DNA of 64,000 bases from the NCBI GenBank assembly GCA_026388185.1, contig JAPLKG010000008.1:1-64000 (forward strand), read 5' to 3'. The notes under the pieces are model-generated. The model was not told the DNA's origin and made no database searches. It worked only from the letters and a program-made list of their open reading frames with translations. This document shows positions 18,111 through 26,602 of the stretch, in pieces. Both the position numbers and the translations under genes were made by a program. Each line of letters begins with the position of its first letter. Positions within the stretch are counted from its first letter, which is position 1. Source of the stretch: Candidatus Eisenbacteria bacterium. GTDB taxonomy: Bacteria; Eisenbacteria; RBG-16-71-46; JAFGJU01.

Positions 18111-19541
18111 ATGCAGTCCCGTGGCCACAGAGGTAACAGGCGCCACAGTAGCGCAAGCGGCGACAACATGGCCAGACGCCACACGGGCCGCAGGCGAAAG
18201 ACGACTCGCGAGACAAGCGCGAGGGAAATCGCTGCTTCAATACTCTCCGCAGTAGATTCACGCAGTGCCTTCAGCGATCGCCTTCTGTCTTCCTACCTCA
18301 AGAAAGTCGAACTGAGTTCTGAAGACCGCGGCCTTCTCACGTATCTCGTCAAGGGAACACTCCGATGGAGGGGACGAGTTGATTGGGTGCTTTCGGGCGT
18401 TCTCAAGACTGAGCTGGCCGAGCTTCCCACGTGGATTCGGAACGTTCTTCGTCTTGGCGCATTTCAGATTCTTTTCATGGACCGCATCCCGGTCTCGGCG
18501 GCAACAGACGAAAGCGTGAAGCTCGCCCGAAAGAGAGGGCATCCCGGTACCGCCGGGCTTGTCAACGCGGTGTTGCGCAGACTTGTGAGCACGAAAGACG
18601 CCATCGAGTACCCTTCCGTAGAGAAGGGCGACGTCGGCGCCGTCTCGATTCTTTACTCTCACCCGGAGTGGATGCTGGAGAGATGGGTCCGGCGATTCGG
18701 TCTGGAAAGAACAATCAAGATCTGTGAGGCGAACAATCTCTCCGACCATCTGTGCATAAGACCTAACAGGATTCGCGTGGAGCCCGTGAAACTGATCGCG
18801 AGGCTTCGAGAGAGCGGAATCGCGGCCGAAGCCGGCGTCCTCGACCCCTCGATGATAAGAGTGAGGGGTGAACTCTCTCCTGCAACCGACTCGAATTTCA
18901 GGGACGGACTCTACACCCCTCAAGACGAGGGTGAGTCACTCGTCTGTCGTCTCCTCTCGGTAGAGGGCGACGCGACGCTTCTTGATTTGTGCGCGGGCCC
19001 GGGTGGAAAGGCCACCCAGCTTGCGGAGATGACTGATGATGCGAAGCCTGTCTATTGCCTCGAGATTCATCACTCGAGGGCGGCGCAAGTGCGAGAGGCG
19101 GCAAGAAGACTTGGTTTGGGTTCGATAGAGGTGGTGACCGGAGACGGCAGGCACGCCCCTTTCGGAGCGCGATTTGACAGGATTCTTGTCGACGCCCCCT
19201 GTTCGGGTCTCGGTGTAATTGGCAAGAGGGCGGACGCCAGATGGAGGAAGAAGGAGGCGTCTCTCGCCATGCTTTCCCAGCTTCAAGGAGAGCTCCTGGA
19301 CTCGGCATCGAAGCTTCTTGATGATGGCGGTATTATGGTCTACAGTGTCTGCAGTTTTGAACTGGAGGAGACGAGCGAGGTGGTGTCTTCTTTCTTGAAA
19401 AGCCATCGCGGATTCGAGATTGAGCCTGCGTCCAGTTTTGTGGGCGGAGACGTGGTTGACGAGAGCGGCGCCATGTTGATACTTCCCGACAGATATGGTA
19501 CGGATGGCCTGTTCGCCGTGAGGGTGAGAAGAGTCCGATAA
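18111..19541 (+). CDS. rsmB: 16S rRNA (cytosine-967-C5)-methyltransferase
   Basis: 476 residues: an N-terminal NusB-like domain (about 30-170, AREIAASIL...) and a C-terminal SAM-dependent RNA m5C methyltransferase with DLCAGPGGKATQLAEM, DAPCSGLGV and the catalytic-Cys segment SVCSFELEETSEV. ATG 18111 is one base after the fmt stop; ATG 18168 is an alternative because the first 20 residues are basic and low-complexity. Last of the def-fmt-rsmB group; its stop overlaps the PASTA gene start. Confidence 0.93.
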   Translation: MQSRGHRGNRRHSSASGDNMARRHTGRRRKTTRETSAREIAASILSAVDSRSAFSDRLLSSYLKKVELSSEDRGLLTYLVKGTLRWRGRVDWVLSGVLKTELAELPTWIRNVLRLGAFQILFMDRIPVSAATDESVKLARKRGHPGTAGLVNAVLRRLVSTKDAIEYPSVEKGDVGAVSILYSHPEWMLERWVRRFGLERTIKICEANNLSDHLCIRPNRIRVEPVKLIARLRESGIAAEAGVLDPSMIRVRGELSPATDSNFRDGLYTPQDEGESLVCRLLSVEGDATLLDLCAGPGGKATQLAEMTDDAKPVYCLEIHHSRAAQVREAARRLGLGSIEVVTGDGRHAPFGARFDRILVDAPCSGLGVIGKRADARWRKKEASLAMLSQLQGELLDSASKLLDDGGIMVYSVCSFELEETSEVVSSFLKSHRGFEIEPASSFVGGDVVDESGAMLILPDRYGTDGLFAVRVRRVR

Positions 19542-20314
19542 TGCCTTTCTTCCTCCCGCGGCGTGCGGCACGCGAGAATGAAATGAAGAGTAGAGTCAAG
19601 ATATCACCTTTCTGGACTATCGTTCTGCTCGCTCTCGCGGCTTTTGTGGGAGGAGTGCTCATTTTCAATTTCGGCATCATGCCTCTTCTTGTCGGGCATG
19701 GCGGAGAAGCCAAGCTACCCGATTTGACCCTCTGCACCGTTCCGGAGGCGGAGCGAAGACTCAAGGAAGAGGGGCTGAGGCTTGCCGAGACTGGTTCGGT
19801 CTTTAGCGCCGACGTGCCCAAGGGATGTGTTGTTTCACAGTATCCCCCGGCCTTTGCGACCGTGAAGAAAAGCAGAGGCGTGAAGATCAACGTAAGTAGT
19901 GGAGAATCTGGCGTGTCGGTGCCCGAGATCGTGGGACAATCGCTGAGACATGCCGAAATCGTGCTCGGAAGGGCGGGTCTTCAGTTGGGACGCGTGTCGC
20001 AGGTGTACTCTGCCGAAATCCCCGCGGATGCCGTGATCTCGACTTTTCCTGGGCCCGGTGCACTCGCAGAAGAGGGAGGAACCGTTGACGTTCTTGTGAG
20101 CCTTGGCCCTCCCGCGGAGGAGTTCGTGATGCCGCAACTAGTGGGCCAGAACGTCAACGTCGCGCGGAATGTCGTCGAATCGGCCGGGCTGGTTCTGGAA
20201 ATCGAGTCCGGCTCCACGCGCACCGGCGGCAAGGTCGTGGACCAACGGCCTCCTTACGGGACCAAGATCAGCAGGGGGTCGGTGGTATATGTCAGCGTCA
20301 GGAATCCAGGTTAG
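19541..20314 (+). CDS. membrane-anchored PASTA-domain protein
   Basis: 257 residues: a short basic N-terminus, one transmembrane helix (about 24-46, FWTIVLLALAAFVGGVLIF), then three PASTA repeats (about 58-118, 125-190 and 195-256), each starting with (L/V)PDL/VPEI/MPQLVGQ and ending near SRG or EEGG. PASTA domains bind muropeptides or beta-lactam-like ligands in kinases and PBPs, but no kinase or transpeptidase is attached here. The ATG overlaps the rsmB stop (TAATG). Probably outside the cytoplasm; role unknown. Confidence 0.85.
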   Translation: MPFFLPRRAARENEMKSRVKISPFWTIVLLALAAFVGGVLIFNFGIMPLLVGHGGEAKLPDLTLCTVPEAERRLKEEGLRLAETGSVFSADVPKGCVVSQYPPAFATVKKSRGVKINVSSGESGVSVPEIVGQSLRHAEIVLGRAGLQLGRVSQVYSAEIPADAVISTFPGPGALAEEGGTVDVLVSLGPPAEEFVMPQLVGQNVNVARNVVESAGLVLEIESGSTRTGGKVVDQRPPYGTKISRGSVVYVSVRNPG

Positions 20315-20380
20315 ACCACGGGCCGGCCGGCGCAGCGTCCTGAAGCGTGGCCGAGGCTACACTGAACGGAGAGCCGAACG

Positions 20381-21067
20381 ATGATCAAAATAGCACCTTC
20401 AGTTCTTTCCGCTGACTTTGGCAGACTCTCGGAGCAGTTGCGGAGCGTGGAAAGTGGCGGCGCCGATTTGATTCACGTTGACGTGATGGACGGCCATTTC
20501 GTCCCGAACATCACGTTCGGGCCCATCATCGTTTCCGCCATACGCAAGCTCACGAAACTTCCACTGTGTGTCCACCTGATGATCAGCGAACCGTGGAGAT
20601 ACGCGAGCAACTTCTGCGACGCTGGGGCGGATTACCTGAGTTTCCACTGGGAGGCGTCGTCGGACAGAGGTGTTCGAGCGGACTTGATTGAATCCACGAT
20701 CAGCCTTATAAGAGAGAAAAGCGTGAAGCCGGGCCTTGCCGTGAACCCTGAGACGCCGGCCTCTGCGATCTTCCCGTTCTTGGAAACACTGGACCTCGTC
20801 GTCATAATGAGCGTTCATCCCGGTTTCGGCGGCCAGGGCTTTATCAAGGAAGTGCTGCCCAAGATACGCGAGATGAGTCGTAAGCGCCAGACTCACAACT
20901 TCGAAATAGAGGTCGACGGCGGCGTGAGCCTGGAGACGGCGCCTGCAATAGTGGAGGCGGGCGCGACCATGCTGGCCGTCGGTTCCCACGTCTTCGGCTC
21001 TCCGGACCCCGCCTCGCAGGTGAAGGCTCTGCGCAAGAGTGTTGCCGGTATCTGCGGCCGGAGCTAG
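20381..21067 (+). CDS. rpe: ribulose-phosphate 3-epimerase
   Basis: 228 residues, TIM-barrel enzyme interconverting ribulose 5-phosphate and xylulose 5-phosphate. Signatures: APSVLSADFGRL, HVDVMDGHFVPNITFGP, VHLMI, VMSVHPGFGGQ and EVDGGV with metal and catalytic residues (His/Asp) in place. ATG 20381 follows ACGGAGAG. Rpe directly after rsmB/PASTA is common in bacterial genomes. Confidence 0.95.
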   Translation: MIKIAPSVLSADFGRLSEQLRSVESGGADLIHVDVMDGHFVPNITFGPIIVSAIRKLTKLPLCVHLMISEPWRYASNFCDAGADYLSFHWEASSDRGVRADLIESTISLIREKSVKPGLAVNPETPASAIFPFLETLDLVVIMSVHPGFGGQGFIKEVLPKIREMSRKRQTHNFEIEVDGGVSLETAPAIVEAGATMLAVGSHVFGSPDPASQVKALRKSVAGICGRS

Positions 21068-21108
21068 GCAGACTCAAGCGGAACCACGTCTCTGTTGCGC
21101 GATCTCTG

Positions 21109-21137
21109 TTGCGTGTGACGTCCGAAAATGCTAAACT
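21109..21137 (+). promoter_or_regulatory. candidate promoter for ffh-rpsP operon
   Basis: TTGCGT (21109-21114), 17-base spacer, TAAACT (21132-21137), in the 151-base gap before ffh. Its predicted start lies just upstream of a leader hairpin. Confidence 0.4.
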
Positions 21138-21148
21138 ACGAAATTGCG

Positions 21149-21184
21149 GCCGGAAGGTTCGAGCACACAGTCCCGCCTTCCGGC
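21149..21184 (+). promoter_or_regulatory. leader stem-loop before ffh
   Basis: GCCGGAAGG (21149-21157) pairs perfectly with CCTTCCGGC (21176-21184) across an 18-base loop. It sits at the extreme 5' end of the predicted ffh transcript and is not followed by a U-run, so it is not an ordinary terminator. Confidence 0.5.
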
Positions 21185-21218
21185 ACAATGATTTAATGGG
21201 GAATTTGGGCCAAGCGCG

Positions 21219-22541
21219 ATGTTTGACGAACTCACTTCAAGACTCGACGCGGTTTTCAAGAAGCTTCGCGGCTACGGGAAGCTGAGTGAACAGAACATGC
21301 GGGAATCTCTGAGAGAGGTTCGCCGAGTTCTCCTCGAGGCTGACGTCAACTATAAGGTCGCGAAGGATTTCGTGGCGCGGGTAGAAGAGAAGGCCCTGGG
21401 CCGCGAGGTGCTTAAGAGCTTGACGCCCGGCCAACAGGTCATCGCCGTCGTGCACGAAGAACTCGTCGAGCTCTTGGGTCAGAAGGCGGTGGGTCTTGCC
21501 CCCGTCTCAAAACCTCCTGCCGTGCTTCTGATCGTCGGTTTGCAGGGCTCGGGCAAGACCACCTTCACCGTGAAGCTGGCCGCACATCTTCAAGGAAAGG
21601 GTGCAAGACCGATGGTCGTGGCGGCGGACCTGAAGAGACCCGCGGCCGTAGAACAGCTCAAAATCCTCGCAGACTCTGTCGGAATCAAGGCGTTCCTTCC
21701 TCAAGAAGGTGACTCGGTGCTCGCAACCGCTCCGAAGGCCGTTGCCCAGGCCGTCGAGGGTGGATACGACTGGGTGCTATTCGATACGGCGGGAAGGATG
21801 CACGTAGACGAAGAGATGATGGACGAGCTCTGTGAGCTCAAGAAAGCTGTGTCTCCTCAAGAGATTCTTCTCGTCCTTGACGGTATGACCGGCCAGGACG
21901 CGGTCAACGTCGCCAACACGTTTCAGAAGACCGTGGATTTCGACGGTGCCGTCCTCACGAAATTGGACGGAGACGCAAGGGGTGGTGCGGCTCTCTCCCT
22001 GAGGGCCGTGACGGGTAGGCCCATCAAGTTTGTGAGTGTGGGCGAGAAACTTGATGCGCTCGAGGTCTTTCATCCCGACAGAATGGCCTCTCGCATCCTG
22101 GGAATGGGCGACGTTCTCTCGCTCATAGAAAAAGCGGAAAAGACCGTCGACGTGGAACGGGCAAAGGAGATGGAGAAAAGGCTCAGAGAGGCCGATTTCA
22201 CGTTGGAGGACTTTCTGGGACAGCTCAAAGAAGTCAGAAAGATGGGTCCGCTTCAAGACCTGGTGGATATGATCCCGGGTTTTGGTAAGATCAAGAAGGC
22301 CGGGCTCAACGTTGACGAGGGAGCGTTCAACAGAATCGAAGCCATCATCAATTCCATGACTCCCATGGAGAGAAGGACGCCGACTGCCATAGACGGAAGT
22401 AGAAGAAAGAGGGTTGCAAAGGGCAGCGGCACGAGCGTTCAGGAGGTGAACAGGGTTCTGAAGCAGTTTTTCGAGATCCAGAAGCTGCTCAGGCAGATGA
22501 GACGTGGAGGCAGAAAGGGGTTGAGGTCTCTGCCGTTCTAA
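21219..22541 (+). CDS. ffh: signal recognition particle GTPase Ffh
   Basis: 440 residues: N domain (1-90), G domain with GLQGSGKTTFTVKLA, DTAGRMHVDEEMM, TKLDGDARGGAAL and GEKLDALEVF, and the methionine-bearing M domain (about 300-440, IPGFGKIKKAG) that binds SRP RNA. Its RNA partner gene lies in this window at about 38.8 kb. ATG 21219. First gene of the ffh-rpsP-KH-rimM-trmD-rplS set. Confidence 0.97.
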   Translation: MFDELTSRLDAVFKKLRGYGKLSEQNMRESLREVRRVLLEADVNYKVAKDFVARVEEKALGREVLKSLTPGQQVIAVVHEELVELLGQKAVGLAPVSKPPAVLLIVGLQGSGKTTFTVKLAAHLQGKGARPMVVAADLKRPAAVEQLKILADSVGIKAFLPQEGDSVLATAPKAVAQAVEGGYDWVLFDTAGRMHVDEEMMDELCELKKAVSPQEILLVLDGMTGQDAVNVANTFQKTVDFDGAVLTKLDGDARGGAALSLRAVTGRPIKFVSVGEKLDALEVFHPDRMASRILGMGDVLSLIEKAEKTVDVERAKEMEKRLREADFTLEDFLGQLKEVRKMGPLQDLVDMIPGFGKIKKAGLNVDEGAFNRIEAIINSMTPMERRTPTAIDGSRRKRVAKGSGTSVQEVNRVLKQFFEIQKLLRQMRRGGRKGLRSLPF

Positions 22542-22570
22542 TGTTACCTTTATACGTGGAGGTGAACTGA

Positions 22571-23047
22571 GTGTCAGTAAAGATTCGACTCACGAGAACA
22601 GGTGCGAAACACAGGCCATTCTATAGAATCATCGTCACGGATTCGAGAATGCCGCGTGACGGTAGGTTCATAGCAACGCTTGGCACGTACGATCCTCTCA
22701 CCGAGTCAGGGAACATCGAGGTTGACGGCGAACTGGTGAAGCATTGGATGAGCAAGGGCGCAACGCCTTCCCTAGCCGTGAAGCAACTGCTGAAGAGGGC
22801 GGGCGTGGTGACGGTTGAAGCGCCGGCGGCCTCAGCCAAGAAATCCCCTGAGGCGGTGTCCCTCGAGGCTCTACGAGAAGGCGAAGGGGAGGAAGTTGAA
22901 GTGACTCCGTCGGAGATTCCGCTAGAGACTTCTTCCGGGGAAGGGGCTCAGAAACCGTCGCGTGCCAAGAAGGCGCCCGCGAAGCCAGGCAAGCCGTCAG
23001 GCAAAGCGGCTTCGCAGAAGGAAAAATCAAAGCCGACGTCGAAGTAG
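22571..23047 (+). CDS. rpsP: 30S ribosomal protein S16 with long basic tail
   Basis: The first ~80 residues are canonical bS16 (VKIRLTRTGAKHRPFYRI, MPRDGRFIATLGTYDP). The remaining ~78 residues are an Ala/Lys/Pro/Ser-rich low-complexity tail (for example KKAPAKPGKPSGKAAS), which makes the protein about twice the usual size. GTG start 22571 after a strong GGAGGTGA. Confidence 0.95.
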   Translation: MSVKIRLTRTGAKHRPFYRIIVTDSRMPRDGRFIATLGTYDPLTESGNIEVDGELVKHWMSKGATPSLAVKQLLKRAGVVTVEAPAASAKKSPEAVSLEALREGEGEEVEVTPSEIPLETSSGEGAQKPSRAKKAPAKPGKPSGKAASQKEKSKPTSK

Positions 23048-23198
23048 CCATCCTTTGGCGGGTGGGGTAGATTGGGCCAGCCGTGGGCCGGCTTCAACGG
23101 TTTCGGGCGATTAGACGATCCCCAGTCGGACTACGTCGAGCCTGATGGAATTCTTCCGCCAGTCGGTTCCTCAGCAAGTCGGGGAGGATTTGTATCGT

Positions 23199-23429
23199 AT
23201 GAAAGAACTTATTGAGTATATCGCGAAGCGCATCGTCGACAAGCCGAACGACGTCGTCGTCAGAGAAGTCACGGGCGAGAGAACTACCATTTTTGAACTC
23301 AAGGTCGCTCAAGAGGACCTGGGAAAGATAATCGGGAAACACGGAAGAACGGCCAGATCAATCCGCACTCTTCTGAGCGCCGCCGCCACCAAAGCCGGCA
23401 AGAAAGCGGTCCTGGAAATACTGGAGTAG
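23199..23429 (+). CDS. khpA: KH-domain RNA-binding protein (KhpA/YlqC type)
   Basis: 76 residues from ATG 23199, the usual size. Type II KH domain with the GxxG loop IIGKHGRTA. Family members bind RNA and support translation and cell-envelope regulation. The standard position between rpsP and rimM supports the call. GGGGAGG lies 11 bases upstream, slightly far; the frame extends upstream to 23145 without better signals. Confidence 0.9.
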   Translation: MKELIEYIAKRIVDKPNDVVVREVTGERTTIFELKVAQEDLGKIIGKHGRTARSIRTLLSAAATKAGKKAVLEILE

Positions 23430-23525
23430 CTCTGTTGCGGCCGGAGTTGTGGCAGAACCTGCCTCGCGCATGGCGCTGCTGCGTGGAATCCAGACACCGT
23501 AGCAGCTCTCTTTGCAAGCCCAGTT

Positions 23526-24086
23526 GTGACAGACGTTGACGCGCGCTTTGCGCTCAACAACACGGGAGCATTGCGATTGGTCAGCTTTGTTGTGGTCGGA
23601 GAGGTGATGAAGGCCAGAGGAGTGAGAGGCGAGCTCCTGGTCCGCCCCGCGACGGCGAGCATAGAACGTTTTCTCTCCATACGTTCGGTCTGGCTTGGAG
23701 AGACGGAACGGCGGAATTTCCTTGTGGAACGGGCCAAGGCTCAGGGCGAACTCGTACTGGTCAAGCTGGAAGGGATTGACTCCAGGGAAGAGGCGACGCA
23801 ACTGAACGGGCTCACGCTTGAGATTCCTCGTTCGGAGGTGCCTCCCCGTCCTGAAGGAGAGCACTACATGTTCGAGCTCGTCGGGATGAGAGTAACTAGA
23901 ACCGACGGGATTGATCTGGGCAACGTGGCCGACGTGATGGAGACCGGAAGCAACATCGTTTACGTCGTGAAGAACGCGGACGGGAAAGAGACCCTCGTAC
24001 CGGCAACGCGAGACGTGGTCGAAAGGCTCGACTACGAGAATCGCCAGATTCTTGTCAGACCAGTACGAGGTCTGTTTGATGAGTAA
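23526..24086 (+). CDS. rimM: ribosome maturation factor RimM
   Basis: 186 residues: N-terminal RimM domain (VVVGEVMKARGVRGELLV) and C-terminal PRC-barrel (HYMFELVGMRV through LVPATRDVVERLD). Binds uS19 and helps 30S head maturation. Start uncertain: the first ~20 residues before VVVGEV are not typical; a TTG nearer LRLVSF is possible. Sits in the conserved rpsP-KH-rimM-trmD-rplS order. Confidence 0.92.
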   Translation: MTDVDARFALNNTGALRLVSFVVVGEVMKARGVRGELLVRPATASIERFLSIRSVWLGETERRNFLVERAKAQGELVLVKLEGIDSREEATQLNGLTLEIPRSEVPPRPEGEHYMFELVGMRVTRTDGIDLGNVADVMETGSNIVYVVKNADGKETLVPATRDVVERLDYENRQILVRPVRGLFDE

Positions 24087-24143
24087 AATTGGCGGTATCG
24101 TATGAAACTTGTGATAGGTTTGTTTGATGACTGAGAGCCTCAG

Positions 24144-24959
24144 ATGAAAATGACCGTCGTCACTATATTCCCTCCACTCTTTGAGGGACTTCTCTCGGAG
24201 GGAATAGTAGCGAGGGCAATCACAAAAGGCCTCGTGAAGATAGACGTTCTCAACTTGAGGGACTTCTCGACTGACGGCTACAAGACCGTTGATGATTATC
24301 CCTACGGAGGCGGCCCGGGCATGGTGATGAAGGTCGAACCGATCTTGAAGGCCGTCTCTTCCGTGACCGGCCTTGACTATCTGGCAGGCTCCACTGAGGG
24401 ACGATCTTCTTCTGCCGGCGTCCAACACGGCGTCAAGGTAGGGACCGAACCGACGACAAGGATTGTCGTTCCGTCGCCGCAGGGAAGAAGGTACGACCAG
24501 AACGTGGCAAGCGAACTGTCCTCCTGTGATTCTATCGTTCTCATCTGCGGGAGGTACAAGGCCATCGACGAGAGAGTCGTCGAGATACTCGGTGCCGAGG
24601 AGATTTCGATCGGAGACTACGTGCTTTCCGGCGGTGAGTTGCCCGCCATGGTGCTTATCGAATCGGTTGTTAGACTCATTCCCGGAGCCATGGAGGACGA
24701 GGATTCCGCCGCAGGAGATTCGTTCGAGGAGGGAATTCTCGATTGCGCGTACTACACGAGACCCGAATCCGTCGCGGGGAGGAGCGTACCGGAGATTCTT
24801 CTTTCGGGAAACCACGAAGCAATCAGAAAATGGAGAAGGAAGAATCGTCTCTCGAGAACACTTCAGAGAAGATCAGACCTTCTGGACACAGCAATCCTCG
24901 GCGACGAGGACAAGAAGCTCTTGCGAGAATGCAAGAAAGAACTTGAAGCGGGAGGATGA
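24144..24959 (+). CDS. trmD: tRNA (guanine-37-N1)-methyltransferase
   Basis: 271 residues, SPOUT/trefoil-knot enzyme. Motifs: MTVVTIFPPLFEGLL, DYPYGGGPGMVMK, LICGRYKAIDERV and SIGDYVLSGGELPAM (SAM knot), plus LLSGNHEAIRKWRR at the C-terminal domain. A roughly 20-residue insertion around residue 80 (AGSTEGRSSSAGVQHGVK) makes it slightly long. Confidence 0.96.
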   Translation: MKMTVVTIFPPLFEGLLSEGIVARAITKGLVKIDVLNLRDFSTDGYKTVDDYPYGGGPGMVMKVEPILKAVSSVTGLDYLAGSTEGRSSSAGVQHGVKVGTEPTTRIVVPSPQGRRYDQNVASELSSCDSIVLICGRYKAIDERVVEILGAEEISIGDYVLSGGELPAMVLIESVVRLIPGAMEDEDSAAGDSFEEGILDCAYYTRPESVAGRSVPEILLSGNHEAIRKWRRKNRLSRTLQRRSDLLDTAILGDEDKKLLRECKKELEAGG

Positions 24960-25069
24960 GCCTGCAACTACCCAGTTGGAAGTTTGCTCCAAATGTGAGA
25001 GAATTTCCCCGTATGCGAGAGATTATGACGCAGAGGATTTCGACAAGAGATGGGAACCGGAGGTAACAC

Positions 25070-25423
25070 ATGGATGCAATAGACTTCGTTGAATCAAGGC
25101 ACGTCACGAAGAAGGCCGACAATTTCAGGCCCGGCGACACCGTACGCGTGCACGTGAGGGTTGTTGAAGGTGACAAGGAGAGGACGCAGATTTTTGAGGG
25201 AACCGTCATCAACAAGCGTGGCACCGGTGCGCGCTCCACTTTCACCGTGCGCAAAGTGAGCGGTGGCGTGGGAGTCGAGAGAATATTCCCGCTGAACTCT
25301 CCGGCCGTATCGAGCATTTCCGTTGTGCGAGAAGGCAAAGTGAGAAGGGCAAAGCTCTTCTACCTCGGAAGAAAGAAGGGCAGAGCGGTTCGCATTGAAG
25401 AGAAGCAGGAAGAGAGGGAGTGA
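25070..25423 (+). CDS. rplS: 50S ribosomal protein L19
   Basis: 117 residues, full length bL19: [46 protein letters not shown] and RRAKLFYLR-like end. ATG 25070 with GGAGGT 6 bases upstream. Its stop overlaps the rnhB start (GTGA). Confidence 0.97.
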   Translation: MDAIDFVESRHVTKKADNFRPGDTVRVHVRVVEGDKERTQIFEGTVINKRGTGARSTFTVRKVSGGVGVERIFPLNSPAVSSISVVREGKVRRAKLFYLGRKKGRAVRIEEKQEERE

Positions 25424-26091
25424 GGAGACGCAAGGCTCCGGCAAGATCGACCTGGCAGGACCGCTTTCTCCTGCTCAAGAGAAACGAAGAGCGCTACCTG
25501 ACAAAGACTGCCGGATTTGTTGCGGGAGTCGACGAAGCTGGGAGAGGGCCCTTGGCGGGTCCGGTGGTGGCCGCGGCAGTGATACTTCCATCCGATTTCT
25601 GCGCAGAACACATTGACGACTCCAAGCGACTGACTCATCTTCAGAGGGAGAAGCTCTACGCCGAGATCTCTGCGGGAGCTCTTTCTGTTTCGTGGGCTTC
25701 GGTGAGCGAAAGAGTCGTTGACGGCGCGGGAATTCTGAACGCCACCCACATCGCCATGCGCGACGCAGTCGGCGCCCTTTCCGTCGCACCATCTCTGGTT
25801 CTAGTCGACGGCTGGAAGATCCCCCTCCTCGAGGTTCCACAGGCGGCCTTTCCCAAAGCGGACGGCACATTTCTTTCCGTTGCCGCCGCGTCGATAGTCG
25901 CTAAATTCGTGAGAGATAGTCTGATGGCCGACGCCCACGAGAGGTTCCCTCAGTACGGATTTGACGTCCACAAGGGTTACGGGACTCGACAACACATCGA
26001 GGCACTACTCCGCTACGGCCCGTGCTGTCTCCACCGGTTTTCCTTCAGGCCAGTCAAAGAAATACAATTCATGAGACGTAATTCAAGCTAG
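25420..26091 (+). CDS. rnhB: ribonuclease HII
   Basis: 223 residues. Removes ribonucleotides from DNA. Catalytic acidic residues in [14 protein letters not shown] (Asp-Glu), IDDSKRL and the later VDG region; conserved SIVAKFVRD and GYGTRQH segments. GTG start at 25420 overlaps the rplS stop by 4 bases. The normal rplS-rnhB-yraN order. Confidence 0.95.
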   Translation: MRRRKAPARSTWQDRFLLLKRNEERYLTKTAGFVAGVDEAGRGPLAGPVVAAAVILPSDFCAEHIDDSKRLTHLQREKLYAEISAGALSVSWASVSERVVDGAGILNATHIAMRDAVGALSVAPSLVLVDGWKIPLLEVPQAAFPKADGTFLSVAAASIVAKFVRDSLMADAHERFPQYGFDVHKGYGTRQHIEALLRYGPCCLHRFSFRPVKEIQFMRRNSS

Positions 26092-26179
26092 GCCGGCGTT
26101 GTGAGGAAGTGGGGAGGGGGTGTGGCGAATGCGACGTGAGGTTGTGATTGTGCGGATGTGATTGGGAGGTGGTGGGAAC

Positions 26180-26560
26180 ATGACCGAAAGTGTCCACTCA
26201 GGCCGGATCGGCGAAGAGATCGCCGCCCTTTTCCTCAGACTCAAGGGCTACCAAATAATCCGCAGAAATCTCCGAACTAGAAGAAGCGAATTGGACATTG
26301 TTGCGTGCAGGGGCGACTGCCTGGCGTTCGTCGAGGTGAAGCTGAGAGGGCCCGGATCCATCTCGCGGCCCGCGGAATGCGTGGACGCAAAGAAGAGACA
26401 ACGCGTGACGAGAGGAGCCATGCTGTTTCTTCAAGGGTACCCGGCGAACTCGTGCCACACAATTCGCTTTGACGTCATCGCAATCACGTGCACGGGAGAA
26501 AGGCTCATCGTAGACCACATCGAAAACGCGTTTGGGGCAGAGGGGCCGGTGGGATGGTGA
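26180..26560 (+). CDS. yraN: YraN family endonuclease-like protein (UPF0102)
   Basis: 126 residues with a PD-(D/E)XK nuclease-like core: GRIGEEIAALFLRLKGY, SELDIVACRGDCLAFVEVKLR (the Asp and E-x-K are visible). Function unproven in most species; likely DNA processing, often paired with comM and rnhB as here. ATG 26180 chosen over 26162 because of the family start and the G-rich ribosome site before it. Confidence 0.9.
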   Translation: MTESVHSGRIGEEIAALFLRLKGYQIIRRNLRTRRSELDIVACRGDCLAFVEVKLRGPGSISRPAECVDAKKRQRVTRGAMLFLQGYPANSCHTIRFDVIAITCTGERLIVDHIENAFGAEGPVGW

Positions 26561-26602
26561 CGCCACTGGACTAATGTCAGTTTGAAGTGGGGGGTGGTTG
26601 TT

